Source: JBBDJB01 sp040880125 (lineage in GTDB: Bacteria > Planctomycetota > Planctomycetia > Pirellulales > JBBDJB01). From it: a stretch of 64,000 nt of DNA. Below are positions 25,882-33,416 of the stretch, in pieces; positions within the stretch are counted from its first letter, which is position 1, and the number at the start of each line of letters is the position of its first letter. Location: contig JBBDJB010000053.1 in the NCBI GenBank assembly GCA_040880125.1, positions 1 to 64,000 on the forward strand. The letters are read 5' to 3'. The notes beneath the pieces were generated by a model. The model worked only from the letters and a program-made list of their open reading frames with translations. It made no database searches and had not been told where the DNA came from. The position numbers and the translations under genes are program-made.

Positions 25882-27297
25882 ATGGCAACTGATACAACGA
25901 CCAAAGCACCGCAGCCGAATCTCGGCGAAATCAACAAGTACGACTTTCGCACCGAGTCGCCGGCGTTTTTCCGCGCCCAGCGAGGCCTGGATCCCTCGAT
26001 CGTCGAACAGATTTCGGAGATGAAGGGCGAGCCCGACTGGATGCGCAAGTTTCGACTCGAAGCGCTCAAGACGTTCGAGTCGAAGCCGATGCCACGCTGG
26101 GGCGGCAACATCGATCTGAACTTCCAGGACATCTTTTATTACCTGAAGCCGACAGATCACCAGGGCAAGACCTGGGACGACGTGCCCAAGGAGATCAAGG
26201 ACACCTTCGACAAGCTCGGCATTCCCGAGGCGGAGAAGAAGTTTCTCGCCGGCGTGAAGGCCCAGTTCGAGAGCGAGGTCGTCTACGGCTCGCTCCAGGA
26301 AGAGCTGACCAAGCAGGGCGTGATCTTCACCGATACGGACACCGCCGTTCGCGAGCACTCTGACTTGCTGCGGCAGTACTTCGGCACGGTGATTCCGCCC
26401 AGCGACAACAAGTTCGCGGCGCTCAACTCGGCCGTCTGGTCGGGCGGATCGTTCATCTACGTCCCGCCGGGCGTCAAGATCGAGTTCCCGCTGCAGGCCT
26501 ACTTCCGCATCAACGCCGAGCAGATGGGCCAGTTCGAGCGGACGCTGATCATTGTCGACGACGGGGCCGAGGTCCACTACGTCGAGGGCTGTACCGCCCC
26601 GATGTACACGACCGAAAGCCTGCATTCGGCCGTGGTCGAGGTGATCGTCAAGCGCGGCGCGCGTTGCCGGTATACCACGATCCAGAACTGGGCCAACAAC
26701 ATCTACAACCTGGTCACCAAGCGGGCCATGGCTTACGGCGATTCGCTGATGGAGTGGATCGACGGCAACCTCGGCAGCCGGCTGACCATGAAGTATCCGG
26801 CCGTCTACATGATGGAGCCCGGTGCCCGGGGAGAGATCCTCTCGATCGCCTTCTCCTCGAAGGGCCAACACCAGGACGCCGGGGCGAAGCTCGTGCACTG
26901 TGCGCCGCACACCTCCGGCCGAATCATTTCCAAGTCGATCTCCAAGAACGGCGGCCGGTCGAGCTACCGCGGCCTGGTGAAGGTCAACGACGGTGCGGTC
27001 AAGTCGAAGTCGAACGTCGTGTGCGACGCATTGATTCTCGACCCTCAGAGCCGCAGCGATACCTATCCCTACATCGAGATCGACGAGCAGGACGTGACCA
27101 TTGGCCACGAGGCCAGCGTCTCGCGGATCGGCGAGGAGCAGCTCTTCTACCTGATGAGCCGCGGCCTGAGCGAGGCGGAGGCCAGCACGATGATCGTCAA
27201 CGGCTTCATCGAGCCGCTCATCAAGGAGCTGCCGATGGAGTACGCCGTGGAGATGAATCGGCTGATCGAGCTGCAGATGGAAGGCTCGGTCGGGTAA
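25882..27297 (+). CDS. sufB: SufB, core Fe-S scaffold protein
   Basis: 471 residues, the usual SufB length. The N-terminus (YDFRTESPAFFRAQRGLDPSIVEQIS) and the beta-helical core (SGGSFIYVPPGVKIEFPLQAYFRIN, FERTLIIVDDGAEVHYVEGCTAP, AGAKLVHCAPHTSGRI) are diagnostic. The Cys in VEGCTAP and the Cys/His of HCAPHTSG match positions implicated in cluster transfer on SufBC2D. It forms the scaffold with SufC and SufD in the cytoplasm. ATG 25882 is the first residue of the conserved protein. The two genes downstream (27343, 27684) are not known SUF components; sufD resumes at 28056. Confidence 0.96.
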   Translation: MATDTTTKAPQPNLGEINKYDFRTESPAFFRAQRGLDPSIVEQISEMKGEPDWMRKFRLEALKTFESKPMPRWGGNIDLNFQDIFYYLKPTDHQGKTWDDVPKEIKDTFDKLGIPEAEKKFLAGVKAQFESEVVYGSLQEELTKQGVIFTDTDTAVREHSDLLRQYFGTVIPPSDNKFAALNSAVWSGGSFIYVPPGVKIEFPLQAYFRINAEQMGQFERTLIIVDDGAEVHYVEGCTAPMYTTESLHSAVVEVIVKRGARCRYTTIQNWANNIYNLVTKRAMAYGDSLMEWIDGNLGSRLTMKYPAVYMMEPGARGEILSIAFSSKGQHQDAGAKLVHCAPHTSGRIISKSISKNGGRSSYRGLVKVNDGAVKSKSNVVCDALILDPQSRSDTYPYIEIDEQDVTIGHEASVSRIGEEQLFYLMSRGLSEAEASTMIVNGFIEPLIKELPMEYAVEMNRLIELQMEGSVG

Positions 27298-27342
27298 GGC
27301 GGCCGCTGCAAGTCCAATGGAGTGCAAAGGCAGGATGAGACG

Positions 27343-27681
27343 ATGAAGAAGATCGAAGTCGACGAGCGGATACAAGCAGATGAAGCGCTTCACTCGCGGG
27401 TGCTGGCAGCCGTAAGCGAGTTGGAGAGAATTCTTGGCCGCTCGGCTCCGGTGGTTTCCGCGCGATTCGATCAAGTCGAGGATAACGACCGACGACAGCT
27501 GATCCGGCTGACGTTGAGCGACTTCACCGGCGACGTGGTCGCCGACTTTGCTCCAGGTGAGTTGACCGATGATTCCCAAATGGACGATCGACTTCATCGC
27601 CTATGGGGCGACCTGTTGCAGGTCCGTTCAGCTAAACAAGTGGAGAAGCTAAACGAACTTGTAAAGGGCTTGGGGGATTAG
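27343..27681 (+). CDS. Hypothetical small protein between sufB and sufD
   Basis: 112-residue acidic, soluble protein of no family I recognise. Residues about 10-30 and 80-110 look helical (ADEALHSRVLAAVSELERIL; KQVEKLNELVKGL). The middle carries an alternating hydrophobic pattern (RRQLIRLTLSDFTGDVVADF) suggesting beta-strands. ATG 27343 has AGGATGAG upstream, so it is well placed for translation; an in-frame ATG at 27322 is less likely. Its stop is two bases before the next gene, so the two are probably translated together. The pair interrupts the suf gene order, which may reflect an insertion. Confidence 0.55.
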   Translation: MKKIEVDERIQADEALHSRVLAAVSELERILGRSAPVVSARFDQVEDNDRRQLIRLTLSDFTGDVVADFAPGELTDDSQMDDRLHRLWGDLLQVRSAKQVEKLNELVKGLGD

Positions 27682-27683
27682 AT

Positions 27684-27989
27684 GTGGCGAAGACGAATTC
27701 GGAGATGATCCGTGAGTTGTCCGCCGTCGTTAGCACCTTGGAAGAACGTGCGGACAACACAAGATACGAGGTCGACCGGATTCGTAATTCGCTGGACGAG
27801 CATTCGCGGATCCTCACCGAACTAACCGTTCAACTTCGCGAGCATTCCACCAGATTGGATCACCTGCATCGCGCCGAAGAAGTTCGCTCAAGTCGTGCGT
27901 GGAACATGTGGCTACTGCTGGTGGGATGCATTTTGACGCTCATCGCGAATCTTGTGGTAGCGTTTGTTACCTTCATGCTCGCTCGCTAG
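27684..27989 (+). CDS. Small coiled-coil protein with one C-terminal membrane anchor
   Basis: 101 residues. The first 70 form a coiled coil (ELSAVVSTLEERADNTRYEVD, RILTELTVQLREHSTRLDHL), and residues about 74-98 (WNMWLLLVGCILTLIANLVVAFV) are a single membrane segment. This tail-anchored layout resembles small phage/plasmid-type coiled-coil proteins, but I recognise no family. Start is GTG 27684, two bases after the stop of the preceding gene, with GGGGATTAG acting as Shine-Dalgarno. Together with the gene at 27343 it looks like a two-gene cassette with no known SUF role. Confidence 0.6.
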   Translation: MAKTNSEMIRELSAVVSTLEERADNTRYEVDRIRNSLDEHSRILTELTVQLREHSTRLDHLHRAEEVRSSRAWNMWLLLVGCILTLIANLVVAFVTFMLAR

Positions 27990-28055
27990 GACGCGAGTAT
28001 TTAATTTACCGCTTTCAATGAAGTAAATCGCAACACGACTCCAGCATAGACATTC

Positions 28056-29384
28056 ATGACTCAAGCGACCATTCAAACCGGCTTTACCCAGGAGGCGTTC
28101 GACGCCTTTCTCGCCCGGCGGGATGAGCCCGGCTGGTTGACCGATATGCGCCGCGATGCGTGGCGGCTGTTTGGTGAGTTGCCGATGCCTTCGCGCAGCC
28201 CCATGCCATCGCGAAGTAACGAGGAGTGGATGCGGACCGACATCCGCCTGCTGCGGCTGGACCGCTTCTCCCTTCCCGGCGAACCAACTGGCGAGGCCCC
28301 GCCGCAGGCGCTACTCACGCCCGGGGTGGATCTCGGCGGGCATATGGTCGCGCTCGATAGCCGCGCGGCGCTCGCCCAACTGGACGAAAAGTGGGCCAGC
28401 AAAGGCGTGCTGTTCGGCGACCTCGATACGCTCGTGGCCAAACACGGAGATCTGCTCGAGCCCTACTTCCAGCGGCAGGTGATCGATCCGGCCTACGACA
28501 AGTTCGCCGCACTGCAGGCGGCCTGTTGGTCGGGCGGAACGCTGCTGTACGTGCCGCGAGGCGTCGCCATCGATCAGCCGCTGCATACGCTCTCGGCCAT
28601 CAGCGACGGCGGCACCGACCTGGGCCGCACGCTGGTTATCCTCGAAGAAGGCGCCGAAGCGACCGTGCTGCAGGAGACCGCCAGCTCGCGGCCCGGCACC
28701 GGTGGACTGCACTGCGGAGGTATCGAACTGATCGTCGAACCCGGCGCCCAGCTTCGCTACGTCAGCCTGCAGAACTGGGCCGATGGCGTGTGGCACTTTG
28801 CACATCAGAGGGCCGTCGTCGATCGCAATGCCCGGCTGCAATGGACCGTCGCCGCGCTGGGGAGCCGCCTGGCCAAGGTCAATCAACACGTGGAACTGGT
28901 CGGCAAGGACGCGGAAGCCCAGGTGAACGGCGTCATGTTCACCGAAGGCAAGCAGCATCTTTCGTATCACACGTTGCAGCATCACCGCGCCGCCTACGGG
29001 CGCAGCGACCTGCTCTACAAGGGCGCGCTGCAGGACCGCTCGCGAAGCGTATGGCGCGGCATGATCAAGGTTGACCAAGGAGCCCAGCGGACGGACGCCT
29101 ACCAGCGAAACGATAGCCTCATGCTTTCGGCCGACGCCCGGGCCGATTCCATCCCCGGGCTGGAGATCGAGGCCGACGACGTACGCTGCACGCACGGTTC
29201 CACCACCGGCCACGTCGACGACGAGCAGATCTTCTACGCGTGCAGCCGCGGCTTGACCCGCCGCGAGGCGACGCGCATGATCGTGACCGGTTTCTTTCAA
29301 CAGGTCTTCGACCGGATCACGATCGAAAGCGTCCGCGACGCGCTCGGTCAGGCCATCGGGCGGCGCATCCGCGAGTACGAATAG
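28056..29384 (+). CDS. sufD: SufD, SUF scaffold partner of SufB
   Basis: 442-residue SufD. The C-terminal beta-helix and helical domain match the family: GGTLLYVPRGVAIDQPLHTL, AYGRSDLLYKGALQDRSRSVWRGMIKVDQGAQRTDAYQRN (a SufBD core), and the C-terminal HGSTTGHVDDEQIFYACSRGLTRREATRMIVTGFF with the family His. SufD partners SufB and SufC2 and is needed for iron delivery to the scaffold. A six-residue duplication (PMPSRS twice, about 28185-28220) lies in the N-terminal region. ATG 28056 starts the protein. It is separated from sufB by two small genes. Confidence 0.94.
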   Translation: MTQATIQTGFTQEAFDAFLARRDEPGWLTDMRRDAWRLFGELPMPSRSPMPSRSNEEWMRTDIRLLRLDRFSLPGEPTGEAPPQALLTPGVDLGGHMVALDSRAALAQLDEKWASKGVLFGDLDTLVAKHGDLLEPYFQRQVIDPAYDKFAALQAACWSGGTLLYVPRGVAIDQPLHTLSAISDGGTDLGRTLVILEEGAEATVLQETASSRPGTGGLHCGGIELIVEPGAQLRYVSLQNWADGVWHFAHQRAVVDRNARLQWTVAALGSRLAKVNQHVELVGKDAEAQVNGVMFTEGKQHLSYHTLQHHRAAYGRSDLLYKGALQDRSRSVWRGMIKVDQGAQRTDAYQRNDSLMLSADARADSIPGLEIEADDVRCTHGSTTGHVDDEQIFYACSRGLTRREATRMIVTGFFQQVFDRITIESVRDALGQAIGRRIREYE

Positions 29385-29410
29385 ATTACCAGTACAATTC
29401 GGGAGCCGAA

Positions 29411-29456
29411 AAAGGGGACTGGCTTCCTAGCGCAGCGAGGTGCCTGTCCCCCTTTC
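29411..29456. repeat. Imperfect hairpin repeat (GGGGACTGGC / GTGCCTGTCCCC)
   Basis: The arms AAAGGGGACTGGC and GCCTGTCCCCCTTT form a long imperfect stem with CTTCCTAGCGCAGCGAGG between them. I recall similar elements being frequent in planctomycete genomes, which is memory and not shown here. It follows the sufD stop and may terminate or separate transcripts. The remaining bases of the 29385-29633 gap show a partial GAATTCTTGCGAATTC block at about 29508-29525 and no gene. Confidence 0.6.
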
Positions 29457-29633
29457 TTCGGCGGCCGCTTGCTGTCGCAGGACTGCCGAGAATGCGAGTG
29501 TTCTTCGGAATTCTTGCGAATTCCGCTACCGTGCGAGACACGACGAGAGAGTTTTCAATCAATGCCTAGCATTCGCATCGTTGTCGCACGTGTCGGTGCG
29601 TTGGCCCGTCTCTCGCGGTAGAATGGATCGAGC

Positions 29634-29951
29634 ATGGCCGAGTTTGTCCCCGTAGCCAATACGTCGGAGGTGCCCGACCCCGGCACGCTGCTGGTCGAAG
29701 TCGACGAGCGGCTGGTCGTAATCATTCACGCGGCCGGGCACTTTTATGCTCTGGACGACGTCTGCACGCACGACGGTGGGCCGCTCAGCGACGGCGCGGT
29801 CGACGACTACACGATCGCCTGCCCGCGTCACGGGGCGAAGTTCGACGTCCGCAACGGTGCGGCCCTGACGATGCCGGCCACGCAGCCGACGGTCGCCCAC
29901 GAGGTAAAGGTCGAGGGCGACATGGTGCTGGTAAAACTCAACGAAGCGTAG
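29634..29951 (+). CDS. Rieske-type [2Fe-2S] ferredoxin
   Basis: 105-residue small soluble Rieske protein. The cluster ligands are C44/H46 in VCTHDGGPLS and C63/H66 in ACPRHGAKFD, the standard CxH...CxxH spacing. Such proteins carry electrons for non-heme oxygenases, nitrite-reductase-like enzymes or Fe-S assembly. There is no membrane segment and no oxygenase nearby, so a role supporting the suf gene products or a redox partner is inferred from position alone. ATG 29634 gives the natural N-terminus (MAEFVPVAN). The DUF59 gene follows after an array of hairpins. Confidence 0.9.
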   Translation: MAEFVPVANTSEVPDPGTLLVEVDERLVVIIHAAGHFYALDDVCTHDGGPLSDGAVDDYTIACPRHGAKFDVRNGAALTMPATQPTVAHEVKVEGDMVLVKLNEA

Positions 29952-30088
29952 CAGCCCGTTGAAGTATTCGACGGGCTGTGTCATCGCGGGATGCGATGAA
30001 CAAACTAGCGACGCTAGTTTGCGAGCCGTGCGGAGCTTGGCTCCGCACTTGGCGAGAGTTGAAAAATGCCACGATGGCATTTTTCAAC
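29952..30088 (+). repeat. Array of five consecutive hairpins in a 160-base gap
   Basis: Five stems follow one another. They are 29952-29963/29967-29978 (CAGCCCGTTGAA / TTCGACGGGCTG), 29981-29987/29993-29999 (TCATCGC / GCGATGA), 30001-30010/30012-30021 (CAAACTAGCG / CGCTAGTTTG), 30028-30036/30040-30048 (GTGCGGAGC / GCTCCGCAC) and 30058-30071/30075-30088 (GTTGAAAAATGCCA / TGGCATTTTTCAAC). Only the first has a mismatch-type G:U pair. It lies between the Rieske gene and the DUF59 gene. Confidence 0.8.
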
Positions 30089-30110
30089 GGACCAATAGGA
30101 GGAAGCAGCG

Positions 30111-30425
30111 ATGGCACTTGCCGAAGATCAAGTCCGGGAGTCGCTCAAGCAGGTGATCGACCCCGAGTTGTTCGTGAACATCGTCGACCTGGGGTTGATC
30201 TACACAGTCCAGATCGAAGAAGCCGGCGACAAGTCGAACGTCACGGTCGAGATGACGATGACCAGCCCGGCTTGCCCCGCCGGCCCGCAGCTTCTCAGCC
30301 AATCGAAAGATGCGGTTTCCCGGATGGAAGGCGCCGGCGAGGTCGACATCAAGCTGGTGATGGACCCACCCTGGACGCCCGACCGCATGACCGAAGACGC
30401 CAAGGACCAGTTGGGCATCTTTTAG
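30111..30425 (+). CDS. sufT: DUF59/MIP18-family Fe-S assembly protein (SufT-like)
   Basis: 104-residue MIP18/DUF59 domain. Signatures: VIDPELFVNIVDLGLIY, VEMTMTSPACPAG (the conserved Cys) and VMDPPWTPDRMTEDAK. Relatives (SufT, PaaD, human CIAO2) assist Fe-S protein maturation; the stand-alone length and position after the suf genes point to SufT rather than PaaD, but this is not proven. ATG 30111 has a very strong AGGAGG Shine-Dalgarno. Its stop is only 34 bases before the methanofuran-type ATP-grasp gene, so the two groups may be on one transcript. Confidence 0.8.
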   Translation: MALAEDQVRESLKQVIDPELFVNIVDLGLIYTVQIEEAGDKSNVTVEMTMTSPACPAGPQLLSQSKDAVSRMEGAGEVDIKLVMDPPWTPDRMTEDAKDQLGIF

Positions 30426-30459
30426 TCGGCGGCGACTGCATCACGTCAGGACCGCTGCC

Positions 30460-31566
30460 GTGCGGATCTTTCTCTACGAGTTCATCACCGGCGGCGGCCT
30501 GCTTGCCGATCCGGATCCGTTCCCGGCATCGCTTCTGGCCGAAGGGCTGGCCATGCTCACGGCCCTGGCGGCCGACTTGGCGGCAATTCCGCACGTCCAG
30601 GTGGCGGTGATGCGCGACCACCGCGTCACGCAATCGCGCACTGCCGACCAGAGAAGAGGAACCCGTACTCCGTTGGCCGTGACGCGCGACCAGAGCGTCG
30701 CGTTTGCAGACACCACTCCCGCGGTTCACAGTCACCTCGTCCACGATCCGGGCCAAGAGCCAGAAATCTTCGAACGCCTCGTCTGTGCGTCGGATGCCGC
30801 GATCCTGATCGCGCCGGAGTTTGACGGGCACCTCCAAATGCGCGCTGCTCAGGCTGAGCAAGTCGGTATCCAATTGCTCTCACCCGGCTCGCATACAATA
30901 GCCCTGTGCGCCGACAAGCATCGCACCGCGCGCCACTTGGCCGCCCACGACGTACCGGTCCCACCGGGTCGCCTCATCGAGCCGGGCCAGCCGCTGCCGC
31001 CCGACTTCACTTACCCGGCCGTGCTCAAGCCGGTCGACGGTGCCGGCTCACTCGGCGTGCGGCGTATTGAAAGCCCGGACGATTGGAACCAGCAATCCCA
31101 TCGCGACCGCGATCGCCCACATCGCCTGGAGCGATTCCAACCCGGCCTGCCGGCCAGCGTGGCCGTGCTATGCGGCCCCGGCGATCCGCTTCCCCTGCCT
31201 GCCTGCCGGCAGCGGCTTTCCGAGGAAGGTCAGTTTCGCTATCTCGGCGGCTCGCTGCCGCTCTCAGACGATCTCGACCGCCGCGCCCGCCGGCTTGCGA
31301 CGCGTGCCGTCGCGACGCTCGGCGATGTGCGCGGCTACATCGGCGTCGACCTGGTGCTGGGAGATGTTCCGGACGGTGCAGCCGACGTCGTCATCGAAAT
31401 CAACCCCCGCCTGACCACTTCGTACGTCGGCCTGCGTGCCGCCACGGATCACAACCTGGCCGAAGCGATGCTGGCCGCGATCGCCGGCCGTCCGCCGGCG
31501 TTGTCGTTTCCTGGGCTTCCAGTACAATTCGACGCCGACGGCACGATCCACGCATCTTTTCCTTAG
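30460..31566 (+). CDS. mfnD: ATP-grasp ligase, tyramine-L-glutamate ligase (MfnD) type
   Basis: 368-residue ATP-grasp enzyme. It opens MRIFLYEFITGGGL, carries the ATP-binding ADKHRTARHLAAHDVPVP and YPAVLKPVDGAGSLGVR, and ends with the metal-binding EINPRLTTSYVGLRAA. That N-terminus and C-terminal block are what I know from the MfnD/ORFY family of archaea and H4MPT-using bacteria, where MfnD joins tyramine and glutamate in methanofuran synthesis. GTG 30460 is the start, with AGGA nine bases before it. Two further genes of the same pathway follow after 14 bases and an overlap, which supports the assignment. No mfnA, mfnB or mfnC homologue lies in this window. Confidence 0.7.
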   Translation: MRIFLYEFITGGGLLADPDPFPASLLAEGLAMLTALAADLAAIPHVQVAVMRDHRVTQSRTADQRRGTRTPLAVTRDQSVAFADTTPAVHSHLVHDPGQEPEIFERLVCASDAAILIAPEFDGHLQMRAAQAEQVGIQLLSPGSHTIALCADKHRTARHLAAHDVPVPPGRLIEPGQPLPPDFTYPAVLKPVDGAGSLGVRRIESPDDWNQQSHRDRDRPHRLERFQPGLPASVAVLCGPGDPLPLPACRQRLSEEGQFRYLGGSLPLSDDLDRRARRLATRAVATLGDVRGYIGVDLVLGDVPDGAADVVIEINPRLTTSYVGLRAATDHNLAEAMLAAIAGRPPALSFPGLPVQFDADGTIHASFP

Positions 31567-31580
31567 AACGCCGCGCCCCG

Positions 31581-32591
31581 ATGAACTGGCTCGCACTCGA
31601 CATCGGCGGCGCGAACATCAAGGCCGCCGACGGCGCCGGCTATGCCCAGTCGATCGAGTTCCCCCTCTGGCAGCAACCGGAGAAGCTCTCCGAAGCGTTG
31701 CGCTCGCTGTTAATGGCCGCTCCGCCGCGCGACCGCCTGGCCGTCACCATGACGGGCGAACTGGCCGATTGCTTCAGCACCAAGGCCGAAGGCGTGGCCG
31801 CGATCATCGCCGCTGCACAATCGGCCGCCGGCGAGACACCGCTCTCGATCTACCGTAGCGACGGCCGCCTGGTTCCGCCGGCGAAAGCACTCCAGTCGCC
31901 GCTGCACGTGGCCGCCGTCAACTGGCACGCGCTGGCCTCGTTCGCCTGCCGGTTACTGAAATCCTCGGCCGGCATGCTCATCGACATCGGCTCGACGACC
32001 AGCGATATCATCCCGCTTACCAAACGCGGCCCGGTGGCCGAAGGTATCTGCGATCCCGACCGGCTGATGCTCGGCGAGCTTGTCTACACCGGCGTGGTGC
32101 GCAGCCCGGTGTGCGCGGTGACGGGGGTGCTGCCGTGGCGGGGCTCGCCGTGCCCCACCGCCGCGGAGGTGTTCGCCACCACGGCCGACGCCTATCTGAT
32201 CCTCGGCGATTTGCCGGAAGACGAATCGGCGACTTATACCGCCGACGGCCGCGCGATGACGCGCAGCTTCGCCCACGACCGCCTGGCCCGCAGCATCTGC
32301 GCGGACCGGGACCTGTTCGACGAGGCCGACGCCCGGGCGGCGGCCGATGCGATCGAACGCGCGCAACTGGCAAAGCTAGGCGTGGCGGCCTGCCGCGTCT
32401 CGGAGCGGCTCGGCGAACCGGTCGAAACGATGATCCTCGGCGGCCAGGGGGAGTTCCTCGCGCGGCGGCTGCTCAAACGGCTGAGCTGGACCGCCGATGT
32501 CGTCTCCCTGGCCGAAGAATTTGGCGAACGTGTCAGCCGGTGCGCTCCGGCGCACGCCCTGGCGGTGCTCGCGCGGGAGCACGCACAGTGA
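31581..32591 (+). CDS. mfnF: Hydantoinase/ASKHA-like MfnF-type protein (H4MPT-linked C1 pathway)
   Basis: 336-residue member of the hydantoinase/oxoprolinase-like ASKHA family that is annotated in archaea and bacteria as an H4MPT-linked C1-transfer pathway protein; the archaeal enzyme MfnF joins the furan and tyramine halves of methanofuran. Seen: the N-terminal phosphate-1 loop ALDIGGANIKAAD, MTGELADCFSTKAEGV, the second loop LIDIGSTTSDIIPL, and GELVYTGVVRSPVCAV. ATG 31581 starts the conserved protein; the frame is open much further upstream through the previous gene. It is 14 bases downstream of the ATP-grasp gene and shares a GTGA overlap with the next gene. Confidence 0.72.
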   Translation: MNWLALDIGGANIKAADGAGYAQSIEFPLWQQPEKLSEALRSLLMAAPPRDRLAVTMTGELADCFSTKAEGVAAIIAAAQSAAGETPLSIYRSDGRLVPPAKALQSPLHVAAVNWHALASFACRLLKSSAGMLIDIGSTTSDIIPLTKRGPVAEGICDPDRLMLGELVYTGVVRSPVCAVTGVLPWRGSPCPTAAEVFATTADAYLILGDLPEDESATYTADGRAMTRSFAHDRLARSICADRDLFDEADARAAADAIERAQLAKLGVAACRVSERLGEPVETMILGGQGEFLARRLLKRLSWTADVVSLAEEFGERVSRCAPAHALAVLAREHAQ

Positions 32592-33223
32592 CCGCGCGGC
32601 TGCCACGCCACGTCGTCAAGCTCGGCGGCAGTCTGCTGGCGGCGGACGACCTGATGATTCGCTTGCGCGAGTGGCTTGCGGCCGAGCCGGCGGCACAACG
32701 GGTGGTCGTTGTCGGCGGTGGAGCATTGGTCGACGAGTTTCGCGTGCTCGATCGCCGCCACCGGCTGGACGAGCGCGCGGCGCATTGGATGTGCGTCGAC
32801 CTGATGACGGTTACCTCACGTGTCGTGGCATCTCTACTGCCGGAGGCGGTGGTGACCAGCGACTTGGCCGATCTTCACGATCGCGACAGGAAATCAGAGG
32901 TGATCATCTTCGACGCCGCCGACTTCCTGCGGCATGAAGAGCCGCGGCTGCCCGGCACGCGGTTAGCCGAAAGCTGGGACGTCACGAGCGACTCGATCGC
33001 CGCCCGCCTGGCCGTGGTGTTGGCCGCGGAAGAACTGGTGCTGCTCAAGTCGGCATTGCCACCGTCGGGCTGCGATGTCGCGGCACTGGCCGAGTTCGGC
33101 TACGTCGACCGCTTCTTCCCGCGACTGTGGGACGAGTTACCGCCGGTCCGCTGCGTCAACCTGCTCGATGCAGCGTTTATTGAAGCGTTTCTGGGCGAGC
33201 GGGGGACGTCAAACGATGCATGA
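32588..33223 (+). CDS. mfnE: Amino acid kinase-fold protein, MfnE type
   Basis: 211-residue protein with an amino-acid-kinase fold: HVVKLGGSLLAADDLM (phosphate-binding Lys and Gly-Gly), VVVVGGGALVDEFR, a central helix AHWMCVDLMTVTSRVVA, and DVTSDSIAARLAVVLAAEELVLLKS. The family member MfnE phosphorylates (aminomethyl)furan-methyl phosphate in archaea; I assign it by fold plus linkage, since the fold is shared with UMP and aspartate kinases. GTG 32588 overlaps the stop of the preceding gene by four bases. It ends the operon and is followed by a composite palindromic element. Confidence 0.68.
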   Translation: MTARLPRHVVKLGGSLLAADDLMIRLREWLAAEPAAQRVVVVGGGALVDEFRVLDRRHRLDERAAHWMCVDLMTVTSRVVASLLPEAVVTSDLADLHDRDRKSEVIIFDAADFLRHEEPRLPGTRLAESWDVTSDSIAARLAVVLAAEELVLLKSALPPSGCDVAALAEFGYVDRFFPRLWDELPPVRCVNLLDAAFIEAFLGERGTSNDA

Positions 33224-33239
33224 CGGCAGGCAGTCGTAT

Positions 33240-33404
33240 GGTGGCACAGACATTCCTGTCTGTGCGTCTTACTCCCTCTCCCTTTCAGGGAGAGGGCCGG
33301 GGAGAGGGTGTAGCTGAACTGGCAACAGTTCAGCCGACTCCTGTGCGGATCTGAATTCTTGCGAATTCAGCGACTAACTCACAGACAGGAATGTCTGTGC
33401 CACC
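33240..33404. mobile_element. Composite palindromic element with terminal inverted repeats (MITE-like)
   Basis: 165 bases bounded by near-perfect inverted copies of GGCACAGACATTCC (25 bases each, 33240-33264 and 33380-33404, both palindromic themselves). Inside lie CTCCCTCTCCC / GGGAGAGGGCC (33272-33308), TAGCTGAACTGGCAACAGTT (33311 on) and CTGAATTCTTGCGAATTCAG (33351-33370). No coding capacity; target duplications were not recognised. Lies between mfnE and thiG, which converge. Confidence 0.7.
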
Positions 33405-33416
33405 ATTCCGCGAAAC

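Noticed and set aside
25849..27597. Long minus-strand open frame opposite sufB
   Set aside because: Shadow of sufB with no family match and implausible composition.
30460..31566. Carbamoyl-phosphate synthase or D-Ala ligase identity for the ATP-grasp gene
   Set aside because: N-terminal YEFITGGG and C-terminal EINPRLTTSY, with the two partner genes, fit the MfnD family better.
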